The notes below the pieces were generated by a model. That model saw only the letters and a list, made by a program, of their open reading frames with translations. It ran no database searches and was not told the DNA's origin. Both the position numbers and the translations under genes were made by a program. This document shows positions 1-8,057 of a stretch of DNA of 64,000 bases, piece after piece. Position 1 is the stretch's first letter. Every line of letters starts with the position of its first letter. This DNA is from Sphingomonas koreensis (GTDB lineage Bacteria > Pseudomonadota > Alphaproteobacteria > Sphingomonadales > Sphingomonadaceae), in assembly GCF_002797435.1 (NCBI RefSeq), contig NZ_PGEN01000001.1, positions 2,912,501 through 2,976,500 of the forward strand. The letters run 5' to 3'.

Positions 1-25
1 GGACGAGAAGCCGTTTGGCTGCCAT
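1..25 (-). CDS. Start of an unidentified minus-strand gene (truncated by window edge)
   Basis: Reading leftward from base 25 an ATG opens the peptide MAAKRLLV before the window ends. A purine-rich ribosome-binding stretch, GGAAGGAAC, lies six bases upstream on that strand, which is the main support. It would follow the ferritin-like gene in the same direction after a 99-base gap. Eight residues are too few to name a family, and nothing else is recognisable between bases 26 and 124. Confidence 0.4.
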
Positions 26-124
26 TTTGCTGTTCCTTCCGGGCACGATCCTAGCCGCGGTGCCGCGCGCTGACACCGTGGCGCCGACGATCAACACATC
101 CGTGCTGGGATGGCCCGGGATAGC

Positions 125-958
125 CTAGGCTGTCGCGGCAGCCGGCTTGCGGGCGTAGCGATCGAGGACTTCCTGTAGGCCGCGCGGCGGCAACCGGTCG
201 GCGGGCTTGTAGAAAGGCGACAGGATGCGCTTGAGATGCGCCTTGGCGTGCCGAGCGGTGACCTGCTGGACATGCTGCTGCCGTGCGATCGAGGCGGCGC
301 GTTCCTCCGCGTTCATGCCCTCGCGGTCCTTATCGAGCAGATAGGTCTGCACTTTGCGCACATGGCCGCGGATATGCTTCACCGCGTAGAAGAACGCCCA
401 GATACGATAGAGATAGGCGATCGGTCCGCGACCGAACAATGCGTGATAGACATCGTGCGCCACCTCGCGATGCTCATATTCCTCAGCCAGATGCCATTTC
501 CACATTTCGACCGCCTCGGTATCGGCGCCCTCGAGGAATGGCGCGAAATCCTCGAAGAAATTGTCGACCGCGACGGAACTGACCGCCTCGAATCCCTCCG
601 AATAGGCGACGTTGAAGCGCAGCGACTTGGTCTTCAGGAAGCGATCGTAATCCGCTTCATATTCCTTCTCGATCCCCAGCATGCCTTCATAACCGTCAGC
701 GCGCAGCGCCTTGTTGAACAGCAGATGCTGCCGGCAATGCTGCATCTCCTGCTTGATGAAGATCGCCAGATCCTTGTGAAGTTTCTCATATCGGGCGGGC
801 AGCGCAGCCTGCGCTTGCAGCATCACCTTGACCAGATAGGGTTCGATATAAGCCGGGACGGTCGATGCCGCGTTCTGCATCTGCGCGAATTCGCGATGCG
901 GCGCCCAATGCGCCCGGACTTTCGAGAAATCCCATTTGGGAAAGCGTACCTGCATCAT
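125..958 (-). CDS. Metal-dependent hydrolase of the PF10118 type (ferritin-like helical protein)
   Basis: A 277-residue soluble protein resembling the family annotated as predicted metal-dependent hydrolases (PF10118). No substrate is established for it here. The sequence looks helical, with carboxylate/histidine clusters typical of a di-metal ferritin-like site: QEMQHCRQH near residues 70-78, the SEGFEA segment near 120, and EEYEHREVAHD near 159-169. There is no signal peptide. Two adjacent ATG codons start the frame; GGAGAGG sits directly before them, so the second ATG (base 955) has the better spacing. It is transcribed divergently from the IclR gene. The family assignment is from recalled motif style, and a di-iron oxygenase-like role is an equally plausible reading. 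Confidence 0.7.
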   Translation of the reverse strand: MMQVRFPKWDFSKVRAHWAPHREFAQMQNAASTVPAYIEPYLVKVMLQAQAALPARYEKLHKDLAIFIKQEMQHCRQHLLFNKALRADGYEGMLGIEKEYEADYDRFLKTKSLRFNVAYSEGFEAVSSVAVDNFFEDFAPFLEGADTEAVEMWKWHLAEEYEHREVAHDVYHALFGRGPIAYLYRIWAFFYAVKHIRGHVRKVQTYLLDKDREGMNAEERAASIARQQHVQQVTARHAKAHLKRILSPFYKPADRLPPRGLQEVLDRYARKPAAATA

Positions 959-1042
959 GCCTCTCCGGATGCGGCGGTTCTACGATCCGCCATGGCCAGA
1001 AAATAACATATTGTCGGCTTTTCGGGGAGGAGGGTGCAGCAT

Positions 1043-1056
1043 ATCACATATGTGAT
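1043..1056. promoter_or_regulatory. 14-bp perfect palindrome, candidate IclR operator
   Basis: The sequence ATCACATATGTGAT is perfectly self-complementary. It lies between the divergent metal-dependent hydrolase and IclR genes, about 100 bases before the IclR start. A one-mismatch relative, TCACGTATGTGA, lies at 3281-3292 upstream of the thiolase gene. Shared palindromes at a regulator's own promoter and inside its likely operon suggest an operator. Binding by this IclR is inference. Confidence 0.5.
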
Positions 1057-1153
1057 CCGTCTGCTATGGACAGCACGGATGTGATTGAGGCAGCTTGCGG
1101 TTGCCGATGGATCGCAAGCGCTCGTCAGCAGCGCCGAAATTAGGAGAGAACCG

Positions 1154-2026
1154 ATGGCACGTCGCCGTTCGGCCCCGTCGCGAGACCGTATTCTGGTTCG
1201 CGCGCCGATTGAGAACAAGACCGTCAAATCTGCCGGTCGAGTGCTTGAAATCCTTGAATATTTTGACGATCTGCAACGCCAGTCGACGGTGATGGAGATC
1301 GCCGATGCGCTTGGCTATCCCCAGTCCAGCACCTCCGCGCTCCTTCGTAGCCTGGTAAGCCTGGGTTACCTCAACTATGATCCCATGGCGCGCACCTACA
1401 TCACCTCGAGCCGCGTTGCGCTCCTTGGCAGCTGGGTGAACTCGCAGTTCTTTGCAGAGGGCGCCATCATCTCCATGATGAAGGAGCTGAACGAGCAGAC
1501 GGGCGACACCATCGTCCTTGCCGTGCGCAACGGTCTGCATATCCAGTATATCCATGTGATCCAGGCGACCAGTCCGGCGCGACTGCACATGACGCTCGGG
1601 ACCGTGCGGCCGCTCGCCGCATCGGGCGCGGGCTATGCGCTGCTCAGCACCATGACCGATTCGGAGATCACCCGGCTGGTGATGCGGATCAATGCCGAGG
1701 CGCAGGATGGGGAAGCCCTGGTCAAGATCCGCGACCTGCTCGAGGAGATCGCCGTGATCCGGCGCAAGGGCTATGCCTTCACCTGCGACATGGTGACCCG
1801 CGGCGGCGGCATCATCGCCGCGCCGTTGCCCCGGATCAGCGGCCAGCAGCGCATGATCGTCGGCATCGGCGGCATCAGCGAGGTGATGCGCGGGCGCGAG
1901 GAGGAATTGTCCAAGGCACTGATGGAACAGATCGACGCGCGCTTCGGCCGCGGCAGCCGCAACGTCGTGCAGATGCCCAACCGGGAGCCGTCGCGCATTA
2001 TCATGCCGAGCCTGCAAACCGCGTGA
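1154..2026 (+). CDS. IclR-family transcriptional regulator
   Basis: A 290-residue cytoplasmic DNA-binding protein. The N-terminal third carries a winged helix-turn-helix typical of IclR (SAGRVLEILEYF, then the IADALGYPQSS recognition region). The remainder matches the IclR effector-binding domain, with the LGTVRPLAASGAGYALL segment and a late MVTRGGGIIAAPLP stretch. I place the start at ATG 1154 because AGGAGAG lies at 1142-1148; an in-frame ATG at 1085 would add 23 unlikely residues. It precedes a CoA transferase by 36 bases and probably controls the downstream run to base 9281. IclR proteins of this kind usually bind an aromatic or carboxylic-acid effector; the effector here is unknown. Confidence 0.9.
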   Translation: MARRRSAPSRDRILVRAPIENKTVKSAGRVLEILEYFDDLQRQSTVMEIADALGYPQSSTSALLRSLVSLGYLNYDPMARTYITSSRVALLGSWVNSQFFAEGAIISMMKELNEQTGDTIVLAVRNGLHIQYIHVIQATSPARLHMTLGTVRPLAASGAGYALLSTMTDSEITRLVMRINAEAQDGEALVKIRDLLEEIAVIRRKGYAFTCDMVTRGGGIIAAPLPRISGQQRMIVGIGGISEVMRGREEELSKALMEQIDARFGRGSRNVVQMPNREPSRIIMPSLQTA

Positions 2027-2062
2027 TGCGCGACCTGCCAATCTGACCAATCGGGGGATCGA

Positions 2063-3274
2063 ATGACGAACATGAACAAGGGCGCGGCACCCCTTGCCGG
2101 GCGCCGTGTCCTTGACTTGTCGCGTGTGCTGGCCGGCCCCTGGTGCACGATGGTGCTCGCGGACCTGGGCGCCGAGGTCACCAAGGTCGAGCATCCGCGC
2201 GGCGGTGACGACACGCGCCATTGGGGCCCGCCCTATACCGGTGGCGAGTCGGCCTATTATCTGTGCGCCAATCGCAACAAGCGCAGCGTCGCGCTCGATA
2301 TCTCGAAGCCCGAAGGACAGCGCATCGTGCGCGATCTGGCGGCGCAGGCCGATGTGCTGGTCGAGAATTACAAGCTGGGCGGGCTGGAGAAGTTCGGCCT
2401 CGACTATTCGTCGATCGCCGCGATCAACCCGCGCATCGTCTATTGTTCGATCTCGGGCTATGGGCGGCGCTCGCCCATCGCGGAGCGGCCCGGCTATGAT
2501 TATGTGATCCAGGCCGAAGGGGGGCTGATGTCGGTCACCGGCCCGGTTGATGGCGAGCCGATGAAGGTCGGGGTGGCTGTTGCCGATCTTTTCACCGGCA
2601 TGGCTGCGGCACAGGCGATCCTGGCGGCGCTGATCGCCGCCGATCGCGACGGGGCCGGGCAGCATCTCGACATGGCGCTCTATGATTGCCAGCTTGCGAT
2701 GCTGGCCAATGTCGGCAGCGCCGCGCTTGTCGCCGGCACCGAGCCGCGCCGCTATGGGAACGGCCATCCGACGGTCGTGCCCTATCAATTGTTCGACACC
2801 CTCGACGGACAGGTGGTGGTCGCGGTCGGCAATGATGCGCAGTTTACGGCCTTCGCAACCCGCCTGCTCGACCGGCCCGATCTCGCGACGGATGAACGGT
2901 TCGCGAAGAATGGTTCGCGCGTTGCCAATCGCGATGCGCTGCTGGCGGAGATCATGCCGCTGATGCGCCGGCACACGACCGAATGGTGGCTGGCGGGCCT
3001 GCGATCGGTCGGCGTACCGACCGGCGCGGTGCGTCAGGTTGGGGAAGCGCTCGCCGCGCCGGAAGCGACTGCGCGCGATATGGTCGCTACGGTCGCGCAT
3101 CCCAGCGCAGGCGAGGTGAAGCTCGTTGCTTCCCCGCTCAAGCTTGGCCGTACGCCGGTTGTCTCGCCGGTCGCCCCGCCGATGCTGGGCCAGCACAGCC
3201 GGACCGTGCTGGCAGAGCTCGGCTATCGAGCGGACGAGATCGAGGCGCTCTTCGAGACGGGCGTCATCGCCTGA
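2063..3274 (+). CDS. CaiB/BaiF-family CoA transferase
   Basis: A 403-residue class III CoA transferase, moving CoA between carboxylic acids through an aspartyl-CoA intermediate. The N-terminal signature GRRVLDLSRVLAGPW (13-27) and the LADLGAEVTKVEHP segment (32-45) are canonical. The expected catalytic aspartate is Asp175, in VAVADLFTG. Length is normal for a single-domain family member. GGGGG at 2053-2057 precedes ATG 2063. It lies 36 bases after the IclR gene and heads the catabolic run, so it probably activates the pathway acid. The acceptor acid cannot be told from sequence. Confidence 0.92.
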   Translation: MTNMNKGAAPLAGRRVLDLSRVLAGPWCTMVLADLGAEVTKVEHPRGGDDTRHWGPPYTGGESAYYLCANRNKRSVALDISKPEGQRIVRDLAAQADVLVENYKLGGLEKFGLDYSSIAAINPRIVYCSISGYGRRSPIAERPGYDYVIQAEGGLMSVTGPVDGEPMKVGVAVADLFTGMAAAQAILAALIAADRDGAGQHLDMALYDCQLAMLANVGSAALVAGTEPRRYGNGHPTVVPYQLFDTLDGQVVVAVGNDAQFTAFATRLLDRPDLATDERFAKNGSRVANRDALLAEIMPLMRRHTTEWWLAGLRSVGVPTGAVRQVGEALAAPEATARDMVATVAHPSAGEVKLVASPLKLGRTPVVSPVAPPMLGQHSRTVLAELGYRADEIEALFETGVIA

Positions 3275-3280
3275 ACGCGG

Positions 3281-3292
3281 TCACGTATGTGA
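3281..3292. promoter_or_regulatory. Near-palindrome matching the IclR promoter site
   Basis: TCACGTATGTGA lies seven bases after the CoA transferase stop. It differs at one position from the centre of the palindrome at 1043-1056. It sits in the 89-base gap before the thiolase gene, so it may mark a second regulated promoter inside the run. Confidence 0.4.
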
Positions 3293-3326
3293 TGAAACAG
3301 ACAGTTGCACACGCAGCTTTGGAGAA

Positions 3327-3341
3327 CTGACATAATGTCAG
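3327..3341. promoter_or_regulatory. 15-bp inverted repeat upstream of thiolase gene
   Basis: CTGACAT-A-ATGTCAG is a perfect inverted repeat with a one-base centre, ending 22 bases before the thiolase ATG at 3364. The half-site ATGTCAG recurs at 6244-6250, upstream of the amidohydrolase at 6273. It is a candidate repressor or activator site. The protein that would bind is not identified. Confidence 0.4.
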
Positions 3342-3363
3342 CTATGTCGCGGGCAGGAGAAGG

Positions 3364-4545
3364 ATGAACATGGCGGGAATCGACGTCGTCATCACTGGCA
3401 TCGGGCAGTCTGCGGTCGGGCGAAAGCTGGCGCAGTCGGGGCTCGAGCTGACAGTGGACGCGGCCCTGGAGGCGATCGCCGATGCCGGGCTGACCGTTGC
3501 CGACATCGACGGCATGTCGACCTTTCCGGGCCGCCGGCCCGATGCGATCCCGTTCTCTCCCGTCGGCACGATGGATCTCAAGGAAGCGCTCGATTTCAAA
3601 CTGAACTGGTTTGCCGGGGCGATGGAAGGGTCGGCGCAGCTTGGTTCCATCATCAATGCCTATGCTGCGATCAAGGCGGGGTTGGCGCGGCACGTCCTGT
3701 GTTTCCGTACCGTCAAGGAAGGGTCGGGCGGGGCGTCGTGGAAGGAGAATGCCGAAGTCCGCACGCAACGCGTTCGGCTCGACGGCGAATTTCAGTATAT
3801 TTTCCCCTATGACGCGATCTCGGCGACCAACTGGTTGTCGCAATATGCGCAGCGCCATTTTCATCTGTACGGGACCCGGCGCGAGCATCTTGGCGCGATC
3901 GCACTCAACGCGCGGCGCGGCGCGATGGACAATCCCAAGGCGCTGTTCCGCGATCTAATGACGATGGACGATTATCTGTCGGCGCGGATGATCAGCACGC
4001 CGTTCGGCCTGCTCGATTGCGACGCACCGACCGATGCCTCGACCGTGATCCTGCTCTCCGCCGCGGATGCGGTGGCAGACCGCAGCAAGCCGGTCGTGCG
4101 CATCGACTCGGTGGGTGGCGGCATCCATGGCCGGGCCGCCTGGGACCAGGCGGACATGCCGCGCATGGCGGCACATGATGCCGCGCGGATGCTGTGGTCG
4201 CGAACCGATTTGAAGCCTGCGGACGTCGATGTCGCGCTGCTCTATGATGGGTTCAGTTTCCTTGCATTGACCTGGCTCGAGGCGATGGGGTTTTGCGGGA
4301 TCGGCGAGGGCGGCGCCTTTGTCGAAGGCGGCAGCCGAATCGCGCGTGACGGCGCGCTGCCGCTCAATCCTCATGGCGGGCAATTGTCCGGTGGGCGCAC
4401 CCATGGCTTCGGTTTCATTCACGAAGCTGTGGTCCAGCTTCGCGGGCAGGGCGGAGCACGGCAGGTTGCCGGAGATCCCAAGGTTGCAGCGGTCACCAAT
4501 GGCGGCGGTCCGATGGCGGGCGCGATGCTGCTGGTGCGCGACTGA
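3364..4545 (+). CDS. Thiolase-fold lipid-transfer/retro-aldolase-like protein, catalytic Cys absent
   Basis: A 393-residue thiolase-superfamily protein of the non-degradative branch that includes Ltp2-like retro-aldolases. Family features: VVITGIGQSAVGR at the N-terminus, the AALEAIADAGLTVADIDG helix, and LLYDGFSFLALTWLEAMG late in the protein. Where degradative thiolases carry the nucleophilic cysteine there is MEGSAQLG. The usual C-terminal GHPxG motif is GGQLSGGRTHG, so Claisen chemistry is unlikely. Known Ltp2 enzymes work with a DUF35 partner to cleave a beta-hydroxy side chain; a DUF35 gene lies 3 kb downstream at 7603. The paralogue at 33203 has HAYG where this one has HGFG. The precise reaction is inference. 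Confidence 0.85.
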   Translation: MNMAGIDVVITGIGQSAVGRKLAQSGLELTVDAALEAIADAGLTVADIDGMSTFPGRRPDAIPFSPVGTMDLKEALDFKLNWFAGAMEGSAQLGSIINAYAAIKAGLARHVLCFRTVKEGSGGASWKENAEVRTQRVRLDGEFQYIFPYDAISATNWLSQYAQRHFHLYGTRREHLGAIALNARRGAMDNPKALFRDLMTMDDYLSARMISTPFGLLDCDAPTDASTVILLSAADAVADRSKPVVRIDSVGGGIHGRAAWDQADMPRMAAHDAARMLWSRTDLKPADVDVALLYDGFSFLALTWLEAMGFCGIGEGGAFVEGGSRIARDGALPLNPHGGQLSGGRTHGFGFIHEAVVQLRGQGGARQVAGDPKVAAVTNGGGPMAGAMLLVRD

Positions 4546-4564
4546 ACAAGATGAGAGGACGATC

Positions 4565-6190
4565 ATGACGAACCCCAACTGGTCCCCCGGCACGCAGACG
4601 ACCACGGTCGAAGTGCTGCGGAGCGCCCTGGCGAAGCGCGGCCCCAACTGGGAGTTCGTGGATTATTCGGGCGAGAAGTACACGCTTGGCTTCCTCGATG
4701 CGCAGAGCACGAGCCTTGCCCATGCCTTGCGGGCATCGGGCGCGCGTGCCGGCGAATGCGTGATATCGATCCTCGACAACTGCGTCGAACAGCTGCTGCT
4801 GTTGTTTGCCTGCGCAAAGATCGGCGCGGTCCATGTCCCGCTCAATACCGCTTATAAGGGCGAGTATCTGCGCCACCAGGTCGCGGACTCGCGGGCCGCC
4901 GTGCTCGTCGCCGAAAAGGAATATGTCGAGCGGCTGATCGCGATCGAGGGCGGCCTGCCCGACGCCCGGGTACTGCTGATCAAGGGCGAGCTGCCGGAAG
5001 GCATGGCGGCGCACAAGCTCGAGATGCGCATGCTCGCCGATGTGCTGGTCCCCACCGAGGAACCCACGGGCCATGAGAGCAAGCCCGGCGATCTTGCGAT
5101 GCTGGTCTACACCGCTGGCACCACCGGACCCTCCAAGGGCTGCATGATCAGCCAGAACTATCTGTGCAACCAGGCACGACAGCTTGCGACCTGCCTTCAT
5201 TATGACGGGGATGATGTCGTGTGGACGCCACTGCCCGGCTTCCACATGAATCAATATTCCGCGACCGTCCTGTCGTCGATGATGGTGGGCGGGAAATGCG
5301 CGATCTATCCGCGCTTCTCGGTGTCGCGCTTTTGGGACGAGCTGGAGCGGGTCGGCGCGACCGTCACCCATATCCTCTCGTCGATGGTGCGGTTCGTGGC
5401 CGAGGCGCCCGACAACCCCGCCTCGTTGCGTTACAAGGGCAAGCTGCGCGTGGCAGGGGGCGCACCGTTTCCCGAAGAGCTGCAGACGATCTGGCGCGAA
5501 CGCTTTGCGCCCAAGCATGTCCATGCGCCGGTTGGCTATGGCCTGACCGAATGCGCGATCGTCACCAGTGTCGACATGACCGTGCCGCGCCCCACCGCAA
5601 GCTCGGGCACCCACAATGACGATTTCGAAGTGATGATCGTCGATGATGACGACGCCGAGGTCGCAGACGACACGCCGGGCGAAATCCTGGTCCGCCCGAA
5701 AAAGCCCCATGTGATGTTCGAGGGCTATTGGGGCCGGCCCGCCGAAACGATGAAGGTGCTCAAGAACTTCTGGTTCCATACCGGCGACATCGGCAAGTTC
5801 GACGCTGACGGTTGGTTCTACTTCCTCGACCGGAAGAAGGACTATCTGCGCCGCCGCGGCGAGAATATCTCGTCGATGGAAGTGGAGGGGGTGTTCAGCC
5901 TGCATCCCGCAATCCAGGAAGTCGCCGTCCATGCCGTGCTGGCCGACCTGGAGGACGATGTGAAGGCGACGATCGTCCTCGTCGAGGGGGCGGCGCTGAC
6001 CGAGGAAGAACTGTGCCGCTGGTCGGTTGAGAACCTGCCCTATTTCGCGGTGCCGCGCTTTATCGAATTCCGCGCGGCGTTGCCCAAGAATCCCGTCGGA
6101 CGTGTGCTCAAATATGAGCTGCGCGATCAGGGGATCACCGAGGCGACCTGGGACCGCGACACCTCATCGGTCGAACTGGTCAAGCGCTGA
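4565..6190 (+). CDS. AMP-forming acyl-CoA synthetase (ANL superfamily)
   Basis: A 541-residue adenylate-forming ligase that would couple a carboxylic acid to CoA using ATP. The phosphate-binding loop VYTAGTTGPSKG lies at 181-192. YGLTECAI follows, then HTGDIGKFDADGWFYFLDR, the hinge RRRGENISS, and the catalytic lysine region KNPVGRVLKYELR near the C-terminus. Length is normal. The start ATG 4565 is 19 bases after the thiolase stop, with a GAGAGGA ribosome-binding stretch; an open frame continues upstream through the thiolase gene but is not coding. Substrate class cannot be set from motifs; by context it is a branched or cyclic acid. Confidence 0.92.
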   Translation: MTNPNWSPGTQTTTVEVLRSALAKRGPNWEFVDYSGEKYTLGFLDAQSTSLAHALRASGARAGECVISILDNCVEQLLLLFACAKIGAVHVPLNTAYKGEYLRHQVADSRAAVLVAEKEYVERLIAIEGGLPDARVLLIKGELPEGMAAHKLEMRMLADVLVPTEEPTGHESKPGDLAMLVYTAGTTGPSKGCMISQNYLCNQARQLATCLHYDGDDVVWTPLPGFHMNQYSATVLSSMMVGGKCAIYPRFSVSRFWDELERVGATVTHILSSMVRFVAEAPDNPASLRYKGKLRVAGGAPFPEELQTIWRERFAPKHVHAPVGYGLTECAIVTSVDMTVPRPTASSGTHNDDFEVMIVDDDDAEVADDTPGEILVRPKKPHVMFEGYWGRPAETMKVLKNFWFHTGDIGKFDADGWFYFLDRKKDYLRRRGENISSMEVEGVFSLHPAIQEVAVHAVLADLEDDVKATIVLVEGAALTEEELCRWSVENLPYFAVPRFIEFRAALPKNPVGRVLKYELRDQGITEATWDRDTSSVELVKR

Positions 6191-6272
6191 GCTGAACCGC
6201 CTTTACGCAGGGTGCGGATTGTTGTAGTCAGAAAACCAACAACATGTCAGTTTTAGGAAGAGGATCGATGCC

Positions 6273-7601
6273 ATGAAGGTTGAGGATCTCATTATCGTCA
6301 GCGTCGACGACCATATCGTCGAGCCGCCCACCATGTATGACCAGCATCTTTCGGTGCAGCACAAGGCGATCAAGCCGGAGCTGCGCAAGGATGCGAACGG
6401 CGCGGATTTCTGGCTCTACGAGGGCAAGCGTACCGGCTCGATCGGGCTGAATGCCGTCGTCGGCCGGATGAAAGAGGAATATGGCTGCGAGCCGGTTTCG
6501 TTCGAGCAGATGCGCAAGGGCGCGTGGGACATCGATTCACGCATCGAGGACATGAACGCCAACGGAATCCTGGCGTCGCTCAACTTCCCAAGCGTGGTCC
6601 GCTTCGACGGCGCGCTGTTCCACGAGTTCGACAACAAGGCGAACGCGCTGACACTGTTGCGGGCCTATAATGACTGGCATATCGACGAATGGTGCGGCAG
6701 CCATCCGGGCCGGAACATCCCGCTGGCGCTGGTGCCCTATTGGGACATCGATGCGACCGTCGAGGAGATCAAGCGCGTGTCCGCAAAGGGCTGCCACGCG
6801 ATCACCTTCAGCGACAATCCCTCGCTCAAGGGACAGCCGAGCATCCACAACGAGCATTGGGAACCGCTCTGGAAGGCGTGCGCCGACCACGACATCGTGA
6901 TCAACATTCATATCGGATCGGGTGCGCAGGCCCCGCATGCATCGATGGAATCGCCGATCGATGCCTGGATCACGACCATGCCGATCTCGATCGTCAATTC
7001 GGCGGCGGACTGGCTGCACCTCAAGGCATTGCAGCGCTATCCGCTCCAGGTCTCGCTGTCCGAAGGCGGGATCGGCTGGATTCCCTATTTCCTCGAACGT
7101 GCCGACTTCGTCCATGAGCATCACAAGGCCTGGACCCATGCTGATTTCGGAAAGAAGAAGCCGAGCGATGTGTTCCGCGAGCATTTCCTGACCTGCTTCA
7201 TCGACGATGCCTTCGGCCTCGAGAATCTCGACAAGATCGGCGAGAACAATGTCGCCTATGAATGCGATTATCCGCACTCCGATACGGTGTGGCCGGAATC
7301 GGCCGACCGCCTGAGGGCGACGCTGAGCGGGATTTCCGACACCGCGATCGAGAAGATCACCCATGGCAACGCGCTGCGCCTGTTCAACTTCGACGCTTTT
7401 GGAATGATGGGCGGCCGGGAAAACTGCACCGTCGGCAGGTTGCGCAAGGCAGCCGAGCATATCGACACCGCGCCGCGAAGCTATGGTGGCCCCGCACCGC
7501 TCGCCGAGGGCGAGGTCGCGCGCCGGGTGACCTCGGGCGACATCACCAAAATGTTCATGGACGTCGCCAAGCAGGACGGCGAACTCGAAGCGGCCGAGTG
7601 A
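6273..7601 (+). CDS. Amidohydrolase_2-family metalloenzyme
   Basis: A 442-residue member of the PF04909 amidohydrolase branch, which includes ACMSD- and resorcylate-decarboxylase-like enzymes that hydrolyse or decarboxylate activated carbon skeletons at a metal site. The N-terminal metal motif is VDDHIVEPP (residues 11-19). NIHIGSG supplies a later histidine, and YECDYPHSD carries the C-terminal aspartate expected in the fold. AGGAAGAGGA precedes ATG 6273. The stop is one base before the ATG of the DUF35 gene, so translation is probably coupled. A second, distantly similar amidohydrolase follows at 8058. Hydrolytic C-C or ring opening is a reasonable guess but not shown. Confidence 0.88.
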   Translation: MKVEDLIIVSVDDHIVEPPTMYDQHLSVQHKAIKPELRKDANGADFWLYEGKRTGSIGLNAVVGRMKEEYGCEPVSFEQMRKGAWDIDSRIEDMNANGILASLNFPSVVRFDGALFHEFDNKANALTLLRAYNDWHIDEWCGSHPGRNIPLALVPYWDIDATVEEIKRVSAKGCHAITFSDNPSLKGQPSIHNEHWEPLWKACADHDIVINIHIGSGAQAPHASMESPIDAWITTMPISIVNSAADWLHLKALQRYPLQVSLSEGGIGWIPYFLERADFVHEHHKAWTHADFGKKKPSDVFREHFLTCFIDDAFGLENLDKIGENNVAYECDYPHSDTVWPESADRLRATLSGISDTAIEKITHGNALRLFNFDAFGMMGGRENCTVGRLRKAAEHIDTAPRSYGGPAPLAEGEVARRVTSGDITKMFMDVAKQDGELEAAE

Positions 7602-7602
7602 G

Positions 7603-8028
7603 ATGGGTGCCGGTTATCAGCGGATGCTGCCCAGGCTCGACGATCTGAACCGCTTCTACTGGACAAGCGGCGAAGACGGCGTGCTGCGCATGCTGCGATG
7701 CCAGGATTGCAGCTTCTGGGTGCATCCGCCCCAACCGGTCTGTCCGAAATGCCTGACCAAGCATCTCGCCCCCGAGCCGCTGTCGGGACGAGGCACGGTG
7801 TTCAGCTATACGGTGAACGAGAAGGCGTGGGGGCCCGGCCTCGAGGTGCCTTATGTCATCGGCGTCGTGCGGCTGGACGAGCAGGACGGACTTCAGCTCA
7901 CCACCAACATATGCGGAATCGCATCCGATCAGGTCCACATCGGGATGCGTGTCAGAGTCACGTTCGATCACGATGAGGATATCTGGCTTCCGATGTTCGA
8001 ACCCGAAGCAATACGCAACGCGGCCTGA
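7603..8028 (+). CDS. DUF35 / OB-fold zinc-ribbon protein
   Basis: A 141-residue small protein with an N-terminal rubredoxin-like zinc ribbon (Cys33, Cys36, Cys47, Cys50) and a C-terminal OB-fold, the architecture of DUF35. The SGRGTVFSYTVNEKAW segment is characteristic. In characterised systems DUF35 proteins bind thiolase-fold partners and hold the acyl-CoA, as in Ltp2 complexes and archaeal thiolase/HMG-CoA synthase complexes. Here the thiolase at 3364 is the likely partner, although an AMP ligase and an amidohydrolase lie between them. It begins one base after the amidohydrolase stop. A close paralogue is at 32799. Confidence 0.9.
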   Translation: MGAGYQRMLPRLDDLNRFYWTSGEDGVLRMLRCQDCSFWVHPPQPVCPKCLTKHLAPEPLSGRGTVFSYTVNEKAWGPGLEVPYVIGVVRLDEQDGLQLTTNICGIASDQVHIGMRVRVTFDHDEDIWLPMFEPEAIRNAA

Positions 8029-8057
8029 TACGGCTGCGGCGATCAAGGAGAGAGATT

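Noticed and set aside
1064..3196. 710-codon open frame on the minus strand opposite the IclR and CoA transferase genes
   Set aside because: It is antisense to two well-supported genes, rich in Arg, His and Gln, and has no recognisable domain. This is the usual shadow frame of GC-rich coding DNA.
3364..4545. Ordinary acetyl-CoA acetyltransferase
   Set aside because: The nucleophilic cysteine and the GHPxG motif are absent, so degradative thiolase chemistry is not supported.
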